Shown here: piece after piece, positions 18,643 to 27,425 of the stretch | Layout of the letters: the number at the start of each line of letters is the position of its first letter | Position numbering within the stretch: position 1 is the stretch's first letter | Origin: Rugamonas apoptosis | Lineage (GTDB): Bacteria > Pseudomonadota > Gammaproteobacteria > Burkholderiales > Burkholderiaceae_D | Length of the DNA stretch: 64,000 nucleotides | Direction: 5' to 3' | NCBI RefSeq assembly: GCF_014042355.1 | Contig: NZ_JACEZU010000001.1 | Location: 186,001 to 250,000, forward strand | Notes under the pieces: generated by a model | The model's input: only the letters and a program-made list of their open reading frames with translations | Told to the model about the DNA's origin: nothing | The model's database searches: none | Position numbers and translations under genes: made by a program

Positions 18643-19146
18643 ATGAAATTAAGATCTCTACTCCTGGCGGCGATGCTGGCCGCTTCAACCGGTACCGTAC
18701 TGGCTGACAACCTCACCCAGAACGTGCCCATGTCGACCGTGTCGGCAGGCAGCTACACTGGCCACTTCGGCGCCGATCACAATGCCTTGGGGGCGTTCAC
18801 CGACACCTTCACCTTCAATCCGGCTGTCGGTCCCAGCCTGGCGAACGCCGTCCTCCAGACGCTCAACCTGTTCGGCAACAACAACATCGACTTCACCAGC
18901 GCCTCGCTGAACGGCCATGCCTTGACCTTCTCGCCTACCGGGGTCTACGAATACGGCATGATCAATCCTCCCGTCAACGTCTCGGGCACGCTGGTGCTGA
19001 CCGTGATGGGCGTGGCCACCACGCCATCGGCCAGCTACTCGGGTGACATCAACGTGCTGGCCGTGCCTGAACCTGAAACCTATGGCATGCTGCTGGCCGG
19101 CCTGGGCATCATCGGCTTCCTGGCCAGCCGCCGCAAAAGCAGCTGA
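18643..19146 (+). CDS. PEP-CTERM sorting-signal secreted protein
   Basis: 167-residue exported protein. Signal peptide at residues 1-21 (cleavage after VLA). The carboxy terminus has the full PEP-CTERM tripartite signal: VPEPETYGML (about 142-151), a hydrophobic helix and the basic RRKSS end. Such proteins are cut and anchored or released by exosortase (EpsH/XrtA type) in bacteria that make exopolysaccharide. No exosortase is in the window. The mature part is beta-rich, with FTDTFTF near residue 52, and has no enzyme motif. A leader hairpin with a T-run precedes the gene and a perfect terminator follows it, so it is a single-gene unit. Confidence 0.85.
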   Translation: MKLRSLLLAAMLAASTGTVLADNLTQNVPMSTVSAGSYTGHFGADHNALGAFTDTFTFNPAVGPSLANAVLQTLNLFGNNNIDFTSASLNGHALTFSPTGVYEYGMINPPVNVSGTLVLTVMGVATTPSASYSGDINVLAVPEPETYGMLLAGLGIIGFLASRRKSS

Positions 19147-19237
19147 TGCGTGAGGCACAGCCCCACACCATGGGGAAACTCGCCAACGCCGATCAGATCG
19201 GCCAACCCCGGCCCGCCAGAAGCGCACCGGGGTCGTG

Positions 19238-19263
19238 AGAGACGCAGCAGCGTCTCTTTTTTT
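19238..19263 (+). terminator. Intrinsic terminator after the PEP-CTERM gene
   Basis: AGAGACGC (19238-19245), loop AGCA, GCGTCTCT (19250-19257), then six further T. Perfect 8-bp stem. Confidence 0.88.
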
Positions 19264-19311
19264 GTCCGCGCCATTGTGAGGCACTACCGTCCCGGCTGCT
19301 AAACTGGCGGC

Positions 19312-20100
19312 ATGAAACCTACCGCCAGCTCCACCTCCGCCAGTACCGGCCTGCGCTTCGACCAGCCCGGCCATCCTCCCGCCACCATCACCGAATTCCA
19401 GGGCGTGCGCAGCTTGCACCTGGGCACCTCCTGGGTGCAGGGCGCCATGCGCTTGTCACGCCCGGATATGATCGAACTCGAATATGTTCAAATGATGATG
19501 ATGTGGCTGCTGTTCCTGCAGCGCCCGCGCCACGTGGTACAACTGGGCCTGGGCAGCGCCGCGCTGACCAAGTTCTGCTACCGCCGCCTGCCCGACACGC
19601 GGGTGACGGCCATCGAACTCAATCCCAATGTGATCGCCATCTGCCGCTCGCGCTTCGGCCTGCCCGACGACGATGCCCGCCTGCAAGTGCGCGAAATGAA
19701 CGCGCTCGACTTCGTGCTGGCCCCCGCCAACCACGGCACGGTGGACGTGCTGCAGGTCGACCTGTACGACGAGGAGGCGCGCGGCCCCGTGCTCGACACG
19801 CCCGAGTTCTACCAGGGTTGCTATGACTGCCTCAGTGAGGATGGGGTGATGACCACCAATGTGTTCGGTGACTTCAGCAATTACGACAAGAACCTGCTGG
19901 CCATGGAACAAGTGTTCGACGCCGTCGTCTGGCTGCCCGAGGTGCACGACGCCAATATCGTCGTGATCGCGTTCAAGCGCGCGCCTTCGCTCGATTTCAG
20001 CGTGCTGTACGAACGGGCCGGTGTGATCAAGAAGGAATTGAACTTGCCCGCCAAGGCCTGGGTCAACGGCCTCAAAACGTGGATGCGCGATCACTTGTGA
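19312..20100 (+). CDS. SpeE-like (spermidine synthase-fold) methyltransferase-type protein
   Basis: 262 residues with a Rossmann methyltransferase fold of the spermidine synthase group: VVQLGLGSAALTKFCYRR (about 75-92) is the cofactor loop, TAIELNPNVIAICR (about 98-111) the acidic ribose-binding strand, and VLQVDLYDEEARGP the catalytic-strand region. True aminopropyltransferases have GGGDG in the first loop; here it is LGLGSAA, so decarboxy-SAM/polyamine activity is doubtful and the family assignment is structural only. It stands alone between the PEP-CTERM terminator and a TonB receptor. Many proteobacterial genomes carry such orphans of unknown role. Confidence 0.7.
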   Translation: MKPTASSTSASTGLRFDQPGHPPATITEFQGVRSLHLGTSWVQGAMRLSRPDMIELEYVQMMMMWLLFLQRPRHVVQLGLGSAALTKFCYRRLPDTRVTAIELNPNVIAICRSRFGLPDDDARLQVREMNALDFVLAPANHGTVDVLQVDLYDEEARGPVLDTPEFYQGCYDCLSEDGVMTTNVFGDFSNYDKNLLAMEQVFDAVVWLPEVHDANIVVIAFKRAPSLDFSVLYERAGVIKKELNLPAKAWVNGLKTWMRDHL

Positions 20101-20391
20101 GCGCGCAACGGCGCGGCGCCGGCGCGGCAAAAATCGACCGGATCGCGCTAAAAACAGCCGTGTCGGGCACATGAATGCGTTGCCCATCGACAAGCGTACG
20201 CGAAATCGCCGTATAAAGCACGCACTATTACGCGGCCTGCTCATTATGCAACATATTGGTGCATGCAAGTTTGTCTAGACCAATTGTGCACTGTAGTATT
20301 TTCTCGGTGGTGATTACCCTTCACCAGATCGCTGGAAAGCCGTGACCCCTCGGCTGTATGTTCAAATAAAAACCTCACGAGAGAATGACAT

Positions 20392-22851
20392 ATGAAGAGA
20401 GCTCCTCGCAGCACCCGCCCCGCCCACTCCGACCAACCTCCCCGCTTCCAACGCACCCTGCTCGCCAGCGCCCTGCTGCTGGCCGCCGGCGCCAGCTATG
20501 CCCAGTCCGACGCCGCCCCGGCCGCGTCCGAGCAGACGGTGGTGGTGCTCGGTTCCCGTTCCGCCGCCAAGACGGCGCTCGACACGTCGGCCCCGGTCGG
20601 CCTGATCAGCCTGAAGGACATGCAAACGGCCGGCCCGCTGGAGCTGGGCAAACTGCTGCAGACGCTGGACCCTTCGTTCAACTTCTCCACCACCTTCGTC
20701 AGCGACGGCACGGACAGCATCCGTCCGGCCACGCTGCGCTCGCTCGGCCCTGACCAGGTGCTGGTGCTCGTCAACGGCAAGCGCCGCCACCAGCAAGCGC
20801 TGGTGAACGTGCAGCAGACCGTGGGCCGCGGCTCGGCCGGTACCGACATCAACGCCATTCCGCTGGGCGCCATTCACCACATCGAAGTGCTGCGTGACGG
20901 CGCGGCCGCCCAGTACGGTTCAGACGCCATCGCCGGCGTGATCAACATCGTACTCAAGAGCCAGGTCAAGGAAACCACCGTCAGCGGCACCGTCGGCACC
21001 ACCTCCGAAGGCGACGGCGACCTGTATTCGGGCAGCGCCAACACCGGCTTCGCGCTGGGCCAGGATGGCGGCTTTGTGAACCTGACGGCCGAAGCCCGCA
21101 AGCGCGGCGAAACCAACCGCGCCGGCCCCGACTCGGCCCGCGTGAACCCGCCCCGGGTGACCCAGCACATCGGCGACGGCGAGGCCAAGGATGGCTACCT
21201 GTGGTGGAACGCGGCCCTGCCCGTGGACAAGAGCGGCGAGTTCTATTCCTTCGGCGGCCTGTCCAAACGCAAAGGCAATTCCTACGGCTTCTACCGTTCG
21301 GCCGACGACGGCCGCACCGTGCCGGAAGTGTATCCGAACGGTTTCCTGCCCAACATCCAGACCACCATCAAGGACAACTCGTTCGCCTTCGGCTACCGCC
21401 GCGACCTGGCCAACGACTGGAAGGCCGACCTGTCGATCAACCATGGCGAAAGCGAACTGGACTTCCACGAAGCGAACTCCATCAACACCAGCTACTGGTA
21501 TGAGCCGAAACCGGGCGGCGGCATCTACGCCGAATCGCCACGCGAGGCCGACACGGGCAAGCTGAAGTTCACCCAGACCACCATCAACGCCGACCTCAAA
21601 GGTCCGTTGCAAGTGGGCGCCGGCAGCGTGTTCCTGGCCACCGGCTTCGAATACCGCGCCGACAACTACCAGATCGAAGCGGGCGACCCCGTGTCCTACC
21701 AGTACGGCCGCACCAACAACCCGGCCATCGCCATCGTCGGCCAGGACGGCAAGACGGCCGCCTCCGGCATCCAGGGCTTCCCCGGCTACACGCCAGGCAC
21801 GGCCGTCGATTCCGGCCGCCACAACATCGCCCTGTATCTGGACGCCGAGCACAAGCCGGTCGACAACCTGACCCTGGCTGGCGCCGTGCGTTGGGAAAAA
21901 TACTCGGACTTCGGCAGCACCACCACCGGCAAGCTGAGCGCGCGCTGGGATCCGGTCAAGGAAGTGGGCCTGCGCGCCAGCGTCTCGACCGGCTTCCGCG
22001 CCCCCAGCGTGCAGCAAGAGTTCTACAGCTCCGTGTCGACCAACCTGAACAATGGCGTGCTGACGGAAACCCTGACCGCCCGCCAGGGCAGCGCCGTGAC
22101 CCAGGCGTTCGGCATCGCCCCGCTGAAAGAGGAAACCTCGACCAGCGGCAGCGTCGGTATGGTGCTGCGTCCAGCCAAGAACATGTCGCTGACGGTGGAC
22201 GCCTACCAGATCAAGATCAAGGACCGCATCGTGTTCTCGAGCGAGATCGCGCCTGAGGCCAATGGCGGCCCGATCGCCAACATCCTCAAGCCGCTGGGCG
22301 TGGGCCAGGCCCAGTTCTTCACCAACGCCGTCGACACCCGCACCCGCGGCCTGGACATCGTGGCCGACCATACCTCCCACTTCTCGGGGGCCAAGCTGGT
22401 GCTGTCTGGCCAGTTGGGCTTCAACAAGACGGAAGTGACGAAACGCCATTCCTCGTCCTCCGTGCTGACCGGCGAACAGCTGTTCGACCAATCGCAAGTG
22501 ACGCTGCTGGAACATGGCCAGCCACGCCAGCACCACGTGATCGGTGCCGACGTGACCACCGGCCCATGGGATGTGAACGTGCGCGCCAACTACTATGGCG
22601 AAGTGAAGGCCGAGAACTTCAGCCCACTGTTCACCTGGGGCGCCAAGTGGCTGGTCGACAGCTCGGTGCGCTACGCGTTCAGCCAGCGCACTTTCGTGAG
22701 CGTGGGTGCGAGCAACCTGTTCAACACCCTGCCTGACCAGTGGACCAACGGCGGCATCTTCCCCAAACTGGGCTTCACCCGCTGCTGGGAAACCTGCCCG
22801 ATCGGCGTGAACGGCCGCTCGATGTACGTGCGCGTCGATTCGGCGTTCTAA
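20392..22851 (+). CDS. TonB-dependent outer-membrane receptor
   Basis: 819-residue receptor, importing an unidentified ligand. Long signal peptide to about residue 37 (ASYAQ). A TonB-box-like EQTVVVLGSR lies at about 47-56, then the plug domain (about 60-175) with VLVLVNGKRRHQQALVN and IEVLRDGAAAQYGSDAIAGVINI, typical plug signatures. The 22-strand barrel follows and ends in ...VDSAF with the terminal phenylalanine needed for outer-membrane insertion. No partner gene for siderophore or B12 uptake lies nearby. The 291-base upstream spacer (20101-20391) contains no gene and no clear promoter; a terminator closes the gene at 22902-22930. Confidence 0.88.
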   Translation: MKRAPRSTRPAHSDQPPRFQRTLLASALLLAAGASYAQSDAAPAASEQTVVVLGSRSAAKTALDTSAPVGLISLKDMQTAGPLELGKLLQTLDPSFNFSTTFVSDGTDSIRPATLRSLGPDQVLVLVNGKRRHQQALVNVQQTVGRGSAGTDINAIPLGAIHHIEVLRDGAAAQYGSDAIAGVINIVLKSQVKETTVSGTVGTTSEGDGDLYSGSANTGFALGQDGGFVNLTAEARKRGETNRAGPDSARVNPPRVTQHIGDGEAKDGYLWWNAALPVDKSGEFYSFGGLSKRKGNSYGFYRSADDGRTVPEVYPNGFLPNIQTTIKDNSFAFGYRRDLANDWKADLSINHGESELDFHEANSINTSYWYEPKPGGGIYAESPREADTGKLKFTQTTINADLKGPLQVGAGSVFLATGFEYRADNYQIEAGDPVSYQYGRTNNPAIAIVGQDGKTAASGIQGFPGYTPGTAVDSGRHNIALYLDAEHKPVDNLTLAGAVRWEKYSDFGSTTTGKLSARWDPVKEVGLRASVSTGFRAPSVQQEFYSSVSTNLNNGVLTETLTARQGSAVTQAFGIAPLKEETSTSGSVGMVLRPAKNMSLTVDAYQIKIKDRIVFSSEIAPEANGGPIANILKPLGVGQAQFFTNAVDTRTRGLDIVADHTSHFSGAKLVLSGQLGFNKTEVTKRHSSSSVLTGEQLFDQSQVTLLEHGQPRQHHVIGADVTTGPWDVNVRANYYGEVKAENFSPLFTWGAKWLVDSSVRYAFSQRTFVSVGASNLFNTLPDQWTNGGIFPKLGFTRCWETCPIGVNGRSMYVRVDSAF

Positions 22852-22864
22852 GCCGGCATACAGC

Positions 22865-22885
22865 GCCGCCGGCCAGTCCGGCGGC
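22865..22885 (+). repeat. 8-bp hairpin after the TonB receptor gene
   Basis: GCCGCCGG and CCGGCGGC around CCAGT, 13 bases after the receptor stop. No T-run; it may protect the 3' end together with the terminator 17 bases further on. Confidence 0.4.
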
Positions 22886-22901
22886 ATGATGCAAGCAATG
22901 G

Positions 22902-22930
22902 GGTCAGACTCTCGGGTCTGGCCCTTTTTT
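22902..22930 (+). terminator. Terminator of the TonB receptor overlapping the mocR 3' end
   Basis: GGTCAGAC (22902-22909), loop TCTCGG, GTCTGGCC (22916-22923) with one wobble, C, then six T (22925-22930). It overlaps the last codons and the stop of the opposing MocR-type gene. Confidence 0.7.
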
Positions 22931-24403
22931 CATCCCGCGTCCTCCTGGCGTGTACGCCGCCAGGTGCAGCAGCGCCGCCAACTGCCTGACCAACTCATCC
23001 ATCCGCTCGGCCGGCACCTGCGCGTAGCCCAGCATCAGCCCCTGCCAGCCCGTCGCCCCCTGCACCGCGTGCTCGCTCAACGGTCGCGCCACGATGCCGT
23101 GGGCGCGCGCCTGGGCGCTGAGGGCCGTGTCCGACAGCGAGGGGTCGGTGAACCGCAGCGCCAGGTGCATGCCGGCCGAGCCGCCATGGACGGTGGCCAC
23201 CGATCCCATGTGGGTTTCCAGGGCCGCCACCAGCGCATCGCGCCGCTGGCGGTACAGGCGGCGCATGCGGCGCAGGTGCAGCGCGAACTGGCCGCTGCGC
23301 AGGAATTCCGCCAGCGCCAGCTGGTCGGCCACGCGCCCGCGCGCGCTGGCCTGGCCACGCACGCTGGCCAAGGCCGCCGCCAGCGCCGGCGGTACCACCA
23401 CGAAGCCGATCCGCAGCGACGGGAACATGGTCTTGCTGAAGGTGCCCAGGTAGAGCACGGGCGCGTCCGGCTCCAGGCCCTGCATGGCCGACAGCGGCGC
23501 GCCGTCGTGGCGGAACTCGCTGTCATAGTCGTCCTCGATGATGAGGGCGCCGGCCGCGCGGGCGGCCGCCAGCAGCGCCAGACGGCGCCGCAGGCTCAGC
23601 ACGGAGCCGGTCGGATACTGGTGCGACGGCGTGGTGTACACCAGCCGCGGCGGACGGTCGCGCCAGTCGTCCGCTTGCGGCGCCATGCCTTCCTCGTCCA
23701 CCGCAATGCCCTGCACGTCCAGTCCGGCCGCGCGGAACGCGGCCAGCGCGCCCGCGTAGCCGGGATGCTCGTGCCAGACGGTATCACCCTCGTCAGCGAA
23801 GGCGCGCGCGCACAGGTCCAGGCTGCTCTGGGTGCCGTCCGTGATGAACACTTGATCGGCCTCGCACACCACCCCGCGCGCGGCCCGCAGGTGGTCGGCG
23901 ATGGCGGCCCGCAAGACCGGCTCGCCGGCCGGGTCGGCGTAGTTCAGCTGCGCCACCGTCAGCCCGCGCCAGGCCCGCTCCAGCATGCGGCGCCACAAGG
24001 TAAGCGGGAACTGGTCCAGCGCCGGCACGCCGGGCACGAAGGCGCCGGACTCGTCGCTGGCCGGCGCCACCGGCAACTGGCGCATGCGGCGCGCCAGGCC
24101 CGCGCGCGCGGCCGGCGCGGCGGCCACGGGCGGGCGCTCCGGCGCCACCGCCGCCACCACCGTGCCGCGCCGGTCCGTGCGCAGATAACCTTCGCTGGCC
24201 AATTGTTCATACGCGTACAGCACGGTGTTGCGGGCCACGCCCAATTCCTCGGCCAGCGCGCGCGTGGCCACCAGCCGGGTGCCGGCGGCCAGCGTGCCAT
24301 CGCGGATAGCGGCCCGCAGGCATTCGTGCAGCAGGCGCTGGCGCGGCCAGCCGTGCTGGCGGTGGCGTTCCGTAAAGCGGTCGATGAGGCGGGCGTAATC
24401 CAT
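22904..24403 (-). CDS. MocR-type regulator: GntR winged helix fused to an aminotransferase domain
   Basis: 499 residues. Residues 1-75 are a GntR-type winged helix (LVATRALAEELGVARNTVLYAYEQLASEGYL), residues 110-480 a class I aminotransferase domain. PLP-binding features: the TDGTQSSLDL loop, SHQYPTG, EDDYDSEF and the Schiff-base lysine in GTFSKTMFPSLRIGF. Such proteins sense PLP or amino-group ligands and act as activators or repressors. The start at 24403 (MDYARL) has a GGAG site six bases before it. The gene is divergent from a flavin/PLP oxidase-like gene with a 12-bp palindrome between, the usual MocR arrangement, so that gene is its likely target. PdxR-like control of PLP metabolism is possible but not proven. 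Confidence 0.88.
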   Translation of the reverse strand: MDYARLIDRFTERHRQHGWPRQRLLHECLRAAIRDGTLAAGTRLVATRALAEELGVARNTVLYAYEQLASEGYLRTDRRGTVVAAVAPERPPVAAAPAARAGLARRMRQLPVAPASDESGAFVPGVPALDQFPLTLWRRMLERAWRGLTVAQLNYADPAGEPVLRAAIADHLRAARGVVCEADQVFITDGTQSSLDLCARAFADEGDTVWHEHPGYAGALAAFRAAGLDVQGIAVDEEGMAPQADDWRDRPPRLVYTTPSHQYPTGSVLSLRRRLALLAAARAAGALIIEDDYDSEFRHDGAPLSAMQGLEPDAPVLYLGTFSKTMFPSLRIGFVVVPPALAAALASVRGQASARGRVADQLALAEFLRSGQFALHLRRMRRLYRQRRDALVAALETHMGSVATVHGGSAGMHLALRFTDPSLSDTALSAQARAHGIVARPLSEHAVQGATGWQGLMLGYAQVPAERMDELVRQLAALLHLAAYTPGGRGMKKGPDPRV

Positions 24404-24457
24404 TCGTGGCTCCATGAAATTGCGTGGCACTGGACCTGTTACCAGAGCCAGCACCCC

Positions 24458-24475
24458 ATTATATTGAGTACTCAA
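24458..24475. promoter_or_regulatory. mocR -10 element and adjacent 12-bp palindrome
   Basis: On the minus strand TATAAT (24463-24458), a perfect -10 for mocR. No -35 is found at the right distance. Directly next to it is the perfect palindrome TTGAGTACTCAA (24464-24475), inside the spacer between -10 and the missing -35 and 23 bases before the divergent gene. It is the best candidate for the MocR-type operator. Confidence 0.55.
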
Positions 24476-24497
24476 CAATTTTTCTGGAACCGCCCCG

Positions 24498-25178
24498 ATG
24501 AAAGACACCGCCGTCCCCGTCCCCGCCAGCGACCGCACCCGCGTACGCCGCATTGCTGAGAACGCCCGCTACGATGCAGCCACCTTGCATGCGATCGTCG
24601 ACGACGCCTACCTGTGCCACATCGCCTTCAGCGACGACCATGGCGCCCACTGCATCCCCACGGCCTGCTGGCGCAGCGGCGGTCACCTGTACATCCACGG
24701 CTCCAACGGCAGCCGCCTGCTCAAGCAACTGCTGCGGCAGACGTGCTGCGTCACCATCAGCCACCTGGACGGCCTGGTGCTGGCCCGTTCCGCGTTCAAC
24801 CATTCGATGAACTACCGCTCGGCCATGGTGTACGGCCGCTTCGAGGTGGTGGAGGAGGACGCCGGCAAGCACGCGGCGCTGGAGGCGTTGATGGAGAAGC
24901 TGGCGCCGGGCCGCCAGGCCGAGATCCGTCCCGGCAACGACAAGGAATACGCGGCCACCACGGTGCTGCGCATCAGCCTGGCCGAAGCGGCCTGCAAGGT
25001 GCGCGCGGGCGGTCCCAACGATGATGCGGAAGACCTGGCATGGCCGGTCTGGGCCGGCGTGCTGCCGTTCACCCGGGCGCGCGTGGCGCCCGTGGCGGAT
25101 CCAGCCTGCGCCGTGGCGGCGCCGGCCTATGTGCGGAACTGGCAGGACCAGGCGCAGGCGCTGGCGCCGATTTACTAG
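24498..25178 (+). CDS. Pyridoxamine 5'-phosphate oxidase-related FMN-binding protein
   Basis: 226-residue protein of the flavin-binding split-barrel superfamily (Pyridox_ox_2 group). Conserved parts: AYLCHIAFSDDHGAHCIPTACWRSGGHLYIHGS (read in pieces: CHIAFSDD, IPTACW, LYIHGS), NHSMNYRSAMVYGRFEVVE and the DKEY segment. These proteins bind FMN or F420-like flavins; the substrate is unknown and they are not the biosynthetic PdxH. It is divergent from and probably controlled by the MocR-type regulator, a pairing common in proteobacteria. The Shine-Dalgarno is weak. Confidence 0.8.
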   Translation: MKDTAVPVPASDRTRVRRIAENARYDAATLHAIVDDAYLCHIAFSDDHGAHCIPTACWRSGGHLYIHGSNGSRLLKQLLRQTCCVTISHLDGLVLARSAFNHSMNYRSAMVYGRFEVVEEDAGKHAALEALMEKLAPGRQAEIRPGNDKEYAATTVLRISLAEAACKVRAGGPNDDAEDLAWPVWAGVLPFTRARVAPVADPACAVAAPAYVRNWQDQAQALAPIY

Positions 25179-25209
25179 TGGACGATGCCGCGCGAATTGC
25201 GCATGCCCA

Positions 25210-26694
25210 TTAGAAGCGCGTGAAGTGGCCCTCGTCCGGTCCGCTCGCCACGGCCAGCGCCGGGCCGGGCTTGGCGCCGGCGGGACGGCGCGCGCCGGCC
25301 TTGATCGACACGGGCCGGCGCGGCGCCGCGCGCCGCATGGGGTCGGCCGCCGCGTATTGCTTGAACACGGCCATCAACTGGTCGAGCTGCTCGGCCTGGG
25401 CACTCATTTCCTCGGCCGTGGCGGCCAGTTCCTCGGAGCTGGCCGCGTTGACCTGGGTGGCCTGGCTCAACTGCCCGACGGCGCTGTTAATCTGCCGCAC
25501 ACCCGACGATTGCTCCTCCGACGCGGCCGCGATCTCCTGCACCAGGTCGGACGTCTTGCGGATGTTGGGCGCCATCTGGTCGAACATCTGGCCGGCCTGC
25601 TCGGCCAGCTCCACGCTGTCGGCCGCCACCTTGCCGATCTCCTGGGCCGCCACCTGGCTGCGCTCGGCCAGCTTGCGCACTTCGGCCGCCACCACCGCGA
25701 AACCCTTGCCATGCTCGTGCGCGCGGGCCGCCTCGATGGCCGCGTTCAGCGCCAGCAGATTGGTCTGGTAGGCGATGTCGTCGATGATGCCGATCTTGCC
25801 GGCGATTTGCTTCATGGCCGCCGCCGTGGCCTTGACGGCGTCGCCGCCGCGCGCCACGTCCTGCGCGGCCTGGGTCGCCATGCCATCGGTGATCTTGGCG
25901 TTCTCCGCGTTCTGCGCGATCGAGGCCGTCATCTGTTCGATCGAGGCGCTGGTCTCCTCCACCCCGGCGGCCTGCTCGCTGGCCGATTGCGACAGCGACT
26001 GGGCCGTCGCATTCACTTCCTGCGCGGCCGCGCCCAGGGTGCCCACCACGCCCTGCACATCGCGCACGATGGCCGACAGGCTGCGCGAGATCCACACGGC
26101 CAGCGTGCAGCCCAGTACGGCGATGACGACGTCGAACGACAGGATCCACACCTTGGCCTGTTCGGCCACCGACGTCATGCGGGCCGACGCGGCGCGGGTG
26201 TCGGCGCCGTTCAATTGCAGCAGTTTTTCGCTGGCGGCGGAGATGGCGGCGTCGGCGCCCTTGATGCTGCGGTCCATCTCGACGGCCGTCATGCCTTTTT
26301 CGCGCATGGCTTCGAGCTGGATCATGGTGTCGCCATAGGCCCGGCTGGCCGTCAGCAGCGCGTCGAGCTGGACCAGTTCCTCGCGGCCCGGATCGCCGGC
26401 CGCGCGGTAGGCGGCCACTTGTTTGTCGATCGCCATCAGGTCGGCCCGGAACTGGGCCGCGTTGTCGCCGCCGCGCAAAATATAGTTCTTGAAGTGGTGC
26501 ACGGCCTCGCCACGCGATTTGATCACGCCCAACACGGCATCCTTGCGCGCCAGCGTGACCGTCTCGAAGCCGCCCCACGTGCCTTGCAGCGTCGACAGGT
26601 TGGCGAAGGCGACCAGCCCCAGGGCGATCACCAGCACTACGATGGCGCCCACACCGAAGTGCAGCCGGGTTTCCATTTTCATCTGCTTGAGCAT
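25210..26694 (-). CDS. Methyl-accepting chemotaxis protein with 4-helix-bundle sensor
   Basis: 494 residues. TM1 at about residues 10-30, a periplasmic helical sensor of about 150 residues (4HB type, with [14 protein letters not shown]), TM2 at about 190-210, then a cytoplasmic signalling domain. No full HAMP is seen: TM2 is followed after a short linker by the methylation helix. The hairpin tip has [22 protein letters not shown], the CheA/CheW contact. The last residues are HFTRF, a terminal aromatic pentapeptide like the CheR/CheB tether. Start at 26694 ([11 protein letters not shown]) has AGGAG seven bases before it. Last gene of the che locus; the 195-base spacer in front holds a 7-bp hairpin (26863-26881), so it may have its own promoter. 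Confidence 0.92.
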   Translation of the reverse strand: MLKQMKMETRLHFGVGAIVVLVIALGLVAFANLSTLQGTWGGFETVTLARKDAVLGVIKSRGEAVHHFKNYILRGGDNAAQFRADLMAIDKQVAAYRAAGDPGREELVQLDALLTASRAYGDTMIQLEAMREKGMTAVEMDRSIKGADAAISAASEKLLQLNGADTRAASARMTSVAEQAKVWILSFDVVIAVLGCTLAVWISRSLSAIVRDVQGVVGTLGAAAQEVNATAQSLSQSASEQAAGVEETSASIEQMTASIAQNAENAKITDGMATQAAQDVARGGDAVKATAAAMKQIAGKIGIIDDIAYQTNLLALNAAIEAARAHEHGKGFAVVAAEVRKLAERSQVAAQEIGKVAADSVELAEQAGQMFDQMAPNIRKTSDLVQEIAAASEEQSSGVRQINSAVGQLSQATQVNAASSEELAATAEEMSAQAEQLDQLMAVFKQYAAADPMRRAAPRRPVSIKAGARRPAGAKPGPALAVASGPDEGHFTRF

Positions 26695-26862
26695 ATGCGA
26701 CTCCTGAACGCCGGACCCGACACGGGCGGCGCGGTGTGGTGGTGGGACCGGCCCGGACGGCGCGGCGGCCGGACCGGTGGGCATGGCCCGCGCACCCCCA
26801 GGACGCGCGAACCCTGCAAGCTATTTTGACGGATTAATGCACGCCAATTCTCACCAATTCTT

Positions 26863-26881
26863 GCCTTGCGTTCTGCAAGGC
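26863..26881 (-). repeat. Hairpin after the second cheW
   Basis: GCCTTGC and GCAAGGC around five bases, 8 bases after the cheW stop. No T-run, so at best a weak or Rho-linked end of the upstream transcript. Confidence 0.4.
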
Positions 26882-26889
26882 AGGCGTGC

Positions 26890-27411
26890 TCAGGCGAGCG
26901 CCTGGGCCGGCGCCAGCGCGGCCATGGCGCCGATGTCGCTGGCCGACACCACGTGCTGCACATTGAGCAACAGCACGAAGCGGCCCTGCACCTTGCCTAT
27001 GCCTTGCAGCAAGTCGGCCCGCACCTGGGCCCCGAACGCGGGCGCCGGTTCGATATCGGCCGCGTTGATGTCGAGCACGGCGTTGACGGCGTCCACCAGG
27101 ATGCCGATCACGAACGGCCCATCGTCCGTATCGACCTCCACCACGATGATGCAGGTGCGCTTACCGATGGGCGAAGGAACGCGGTCCAGGCGCCGCGCCA
27201 AGTCCATGACGGGCACGGCCGTGCCACGCAGGTTGATCACGCCGCTGATGCAGGCCGGCATTTGCGGCACGCTCGTCACGCCCTCGTACTCGATGATTTC
27301 CTTGATCGCCAGGATGCCGATGGCGAACATGTCGCTGCCCAGCATGAAGGTGAGAAACTGGGCCGGGCCGGCGTCGGCCGGCGCGGTGGACATGACGGAC
27401 AGTGCGCTCAT
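26890..27411 (-). CDS. cheW: Chemotaxis coupling protein CheW (second copy)
   Basis: 173 residues, SH3-like CheW fold linking receptors to CheA. Signatures: AQFLTFMLGSDMFAIGI, ACISGVINLRGTAVPVMDLARRL and the GILVDAVNAVLDI strand. The start 27411 (MSALSVM) has an AGGAG six bases before it; the longer frame uses a TTG without support. It is 15 bases from the MCP gene upstream. About 60 percent similar to the other CheW at 34639, so a local duplication is likely. Confidence 0.92.
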   Translation of the reverse strand: MSALSVMSTAPADAGPAQFLTFMLGSDMFAIGILAIKEIIEYEGVTSVPQMPACISGVINLRGTAVPVMDLARRLDRVPSPIGKRTCIIVVEVDTDDGPFVIGILVDAVNAVLDINAADIEPAPAFGAQVRADLLQGIGKVQGRFVLLLNVQHVVSASDIGAMAALAPAQALA

Positions 27412-27425
27412 GGCGGGCTCCTGAT

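Noticed and set aside
20920..22887. 655-codon open frame opposite the TonB receptor
   Set aside because: Composition of a shadow frame, no start signal, no family resemblance.
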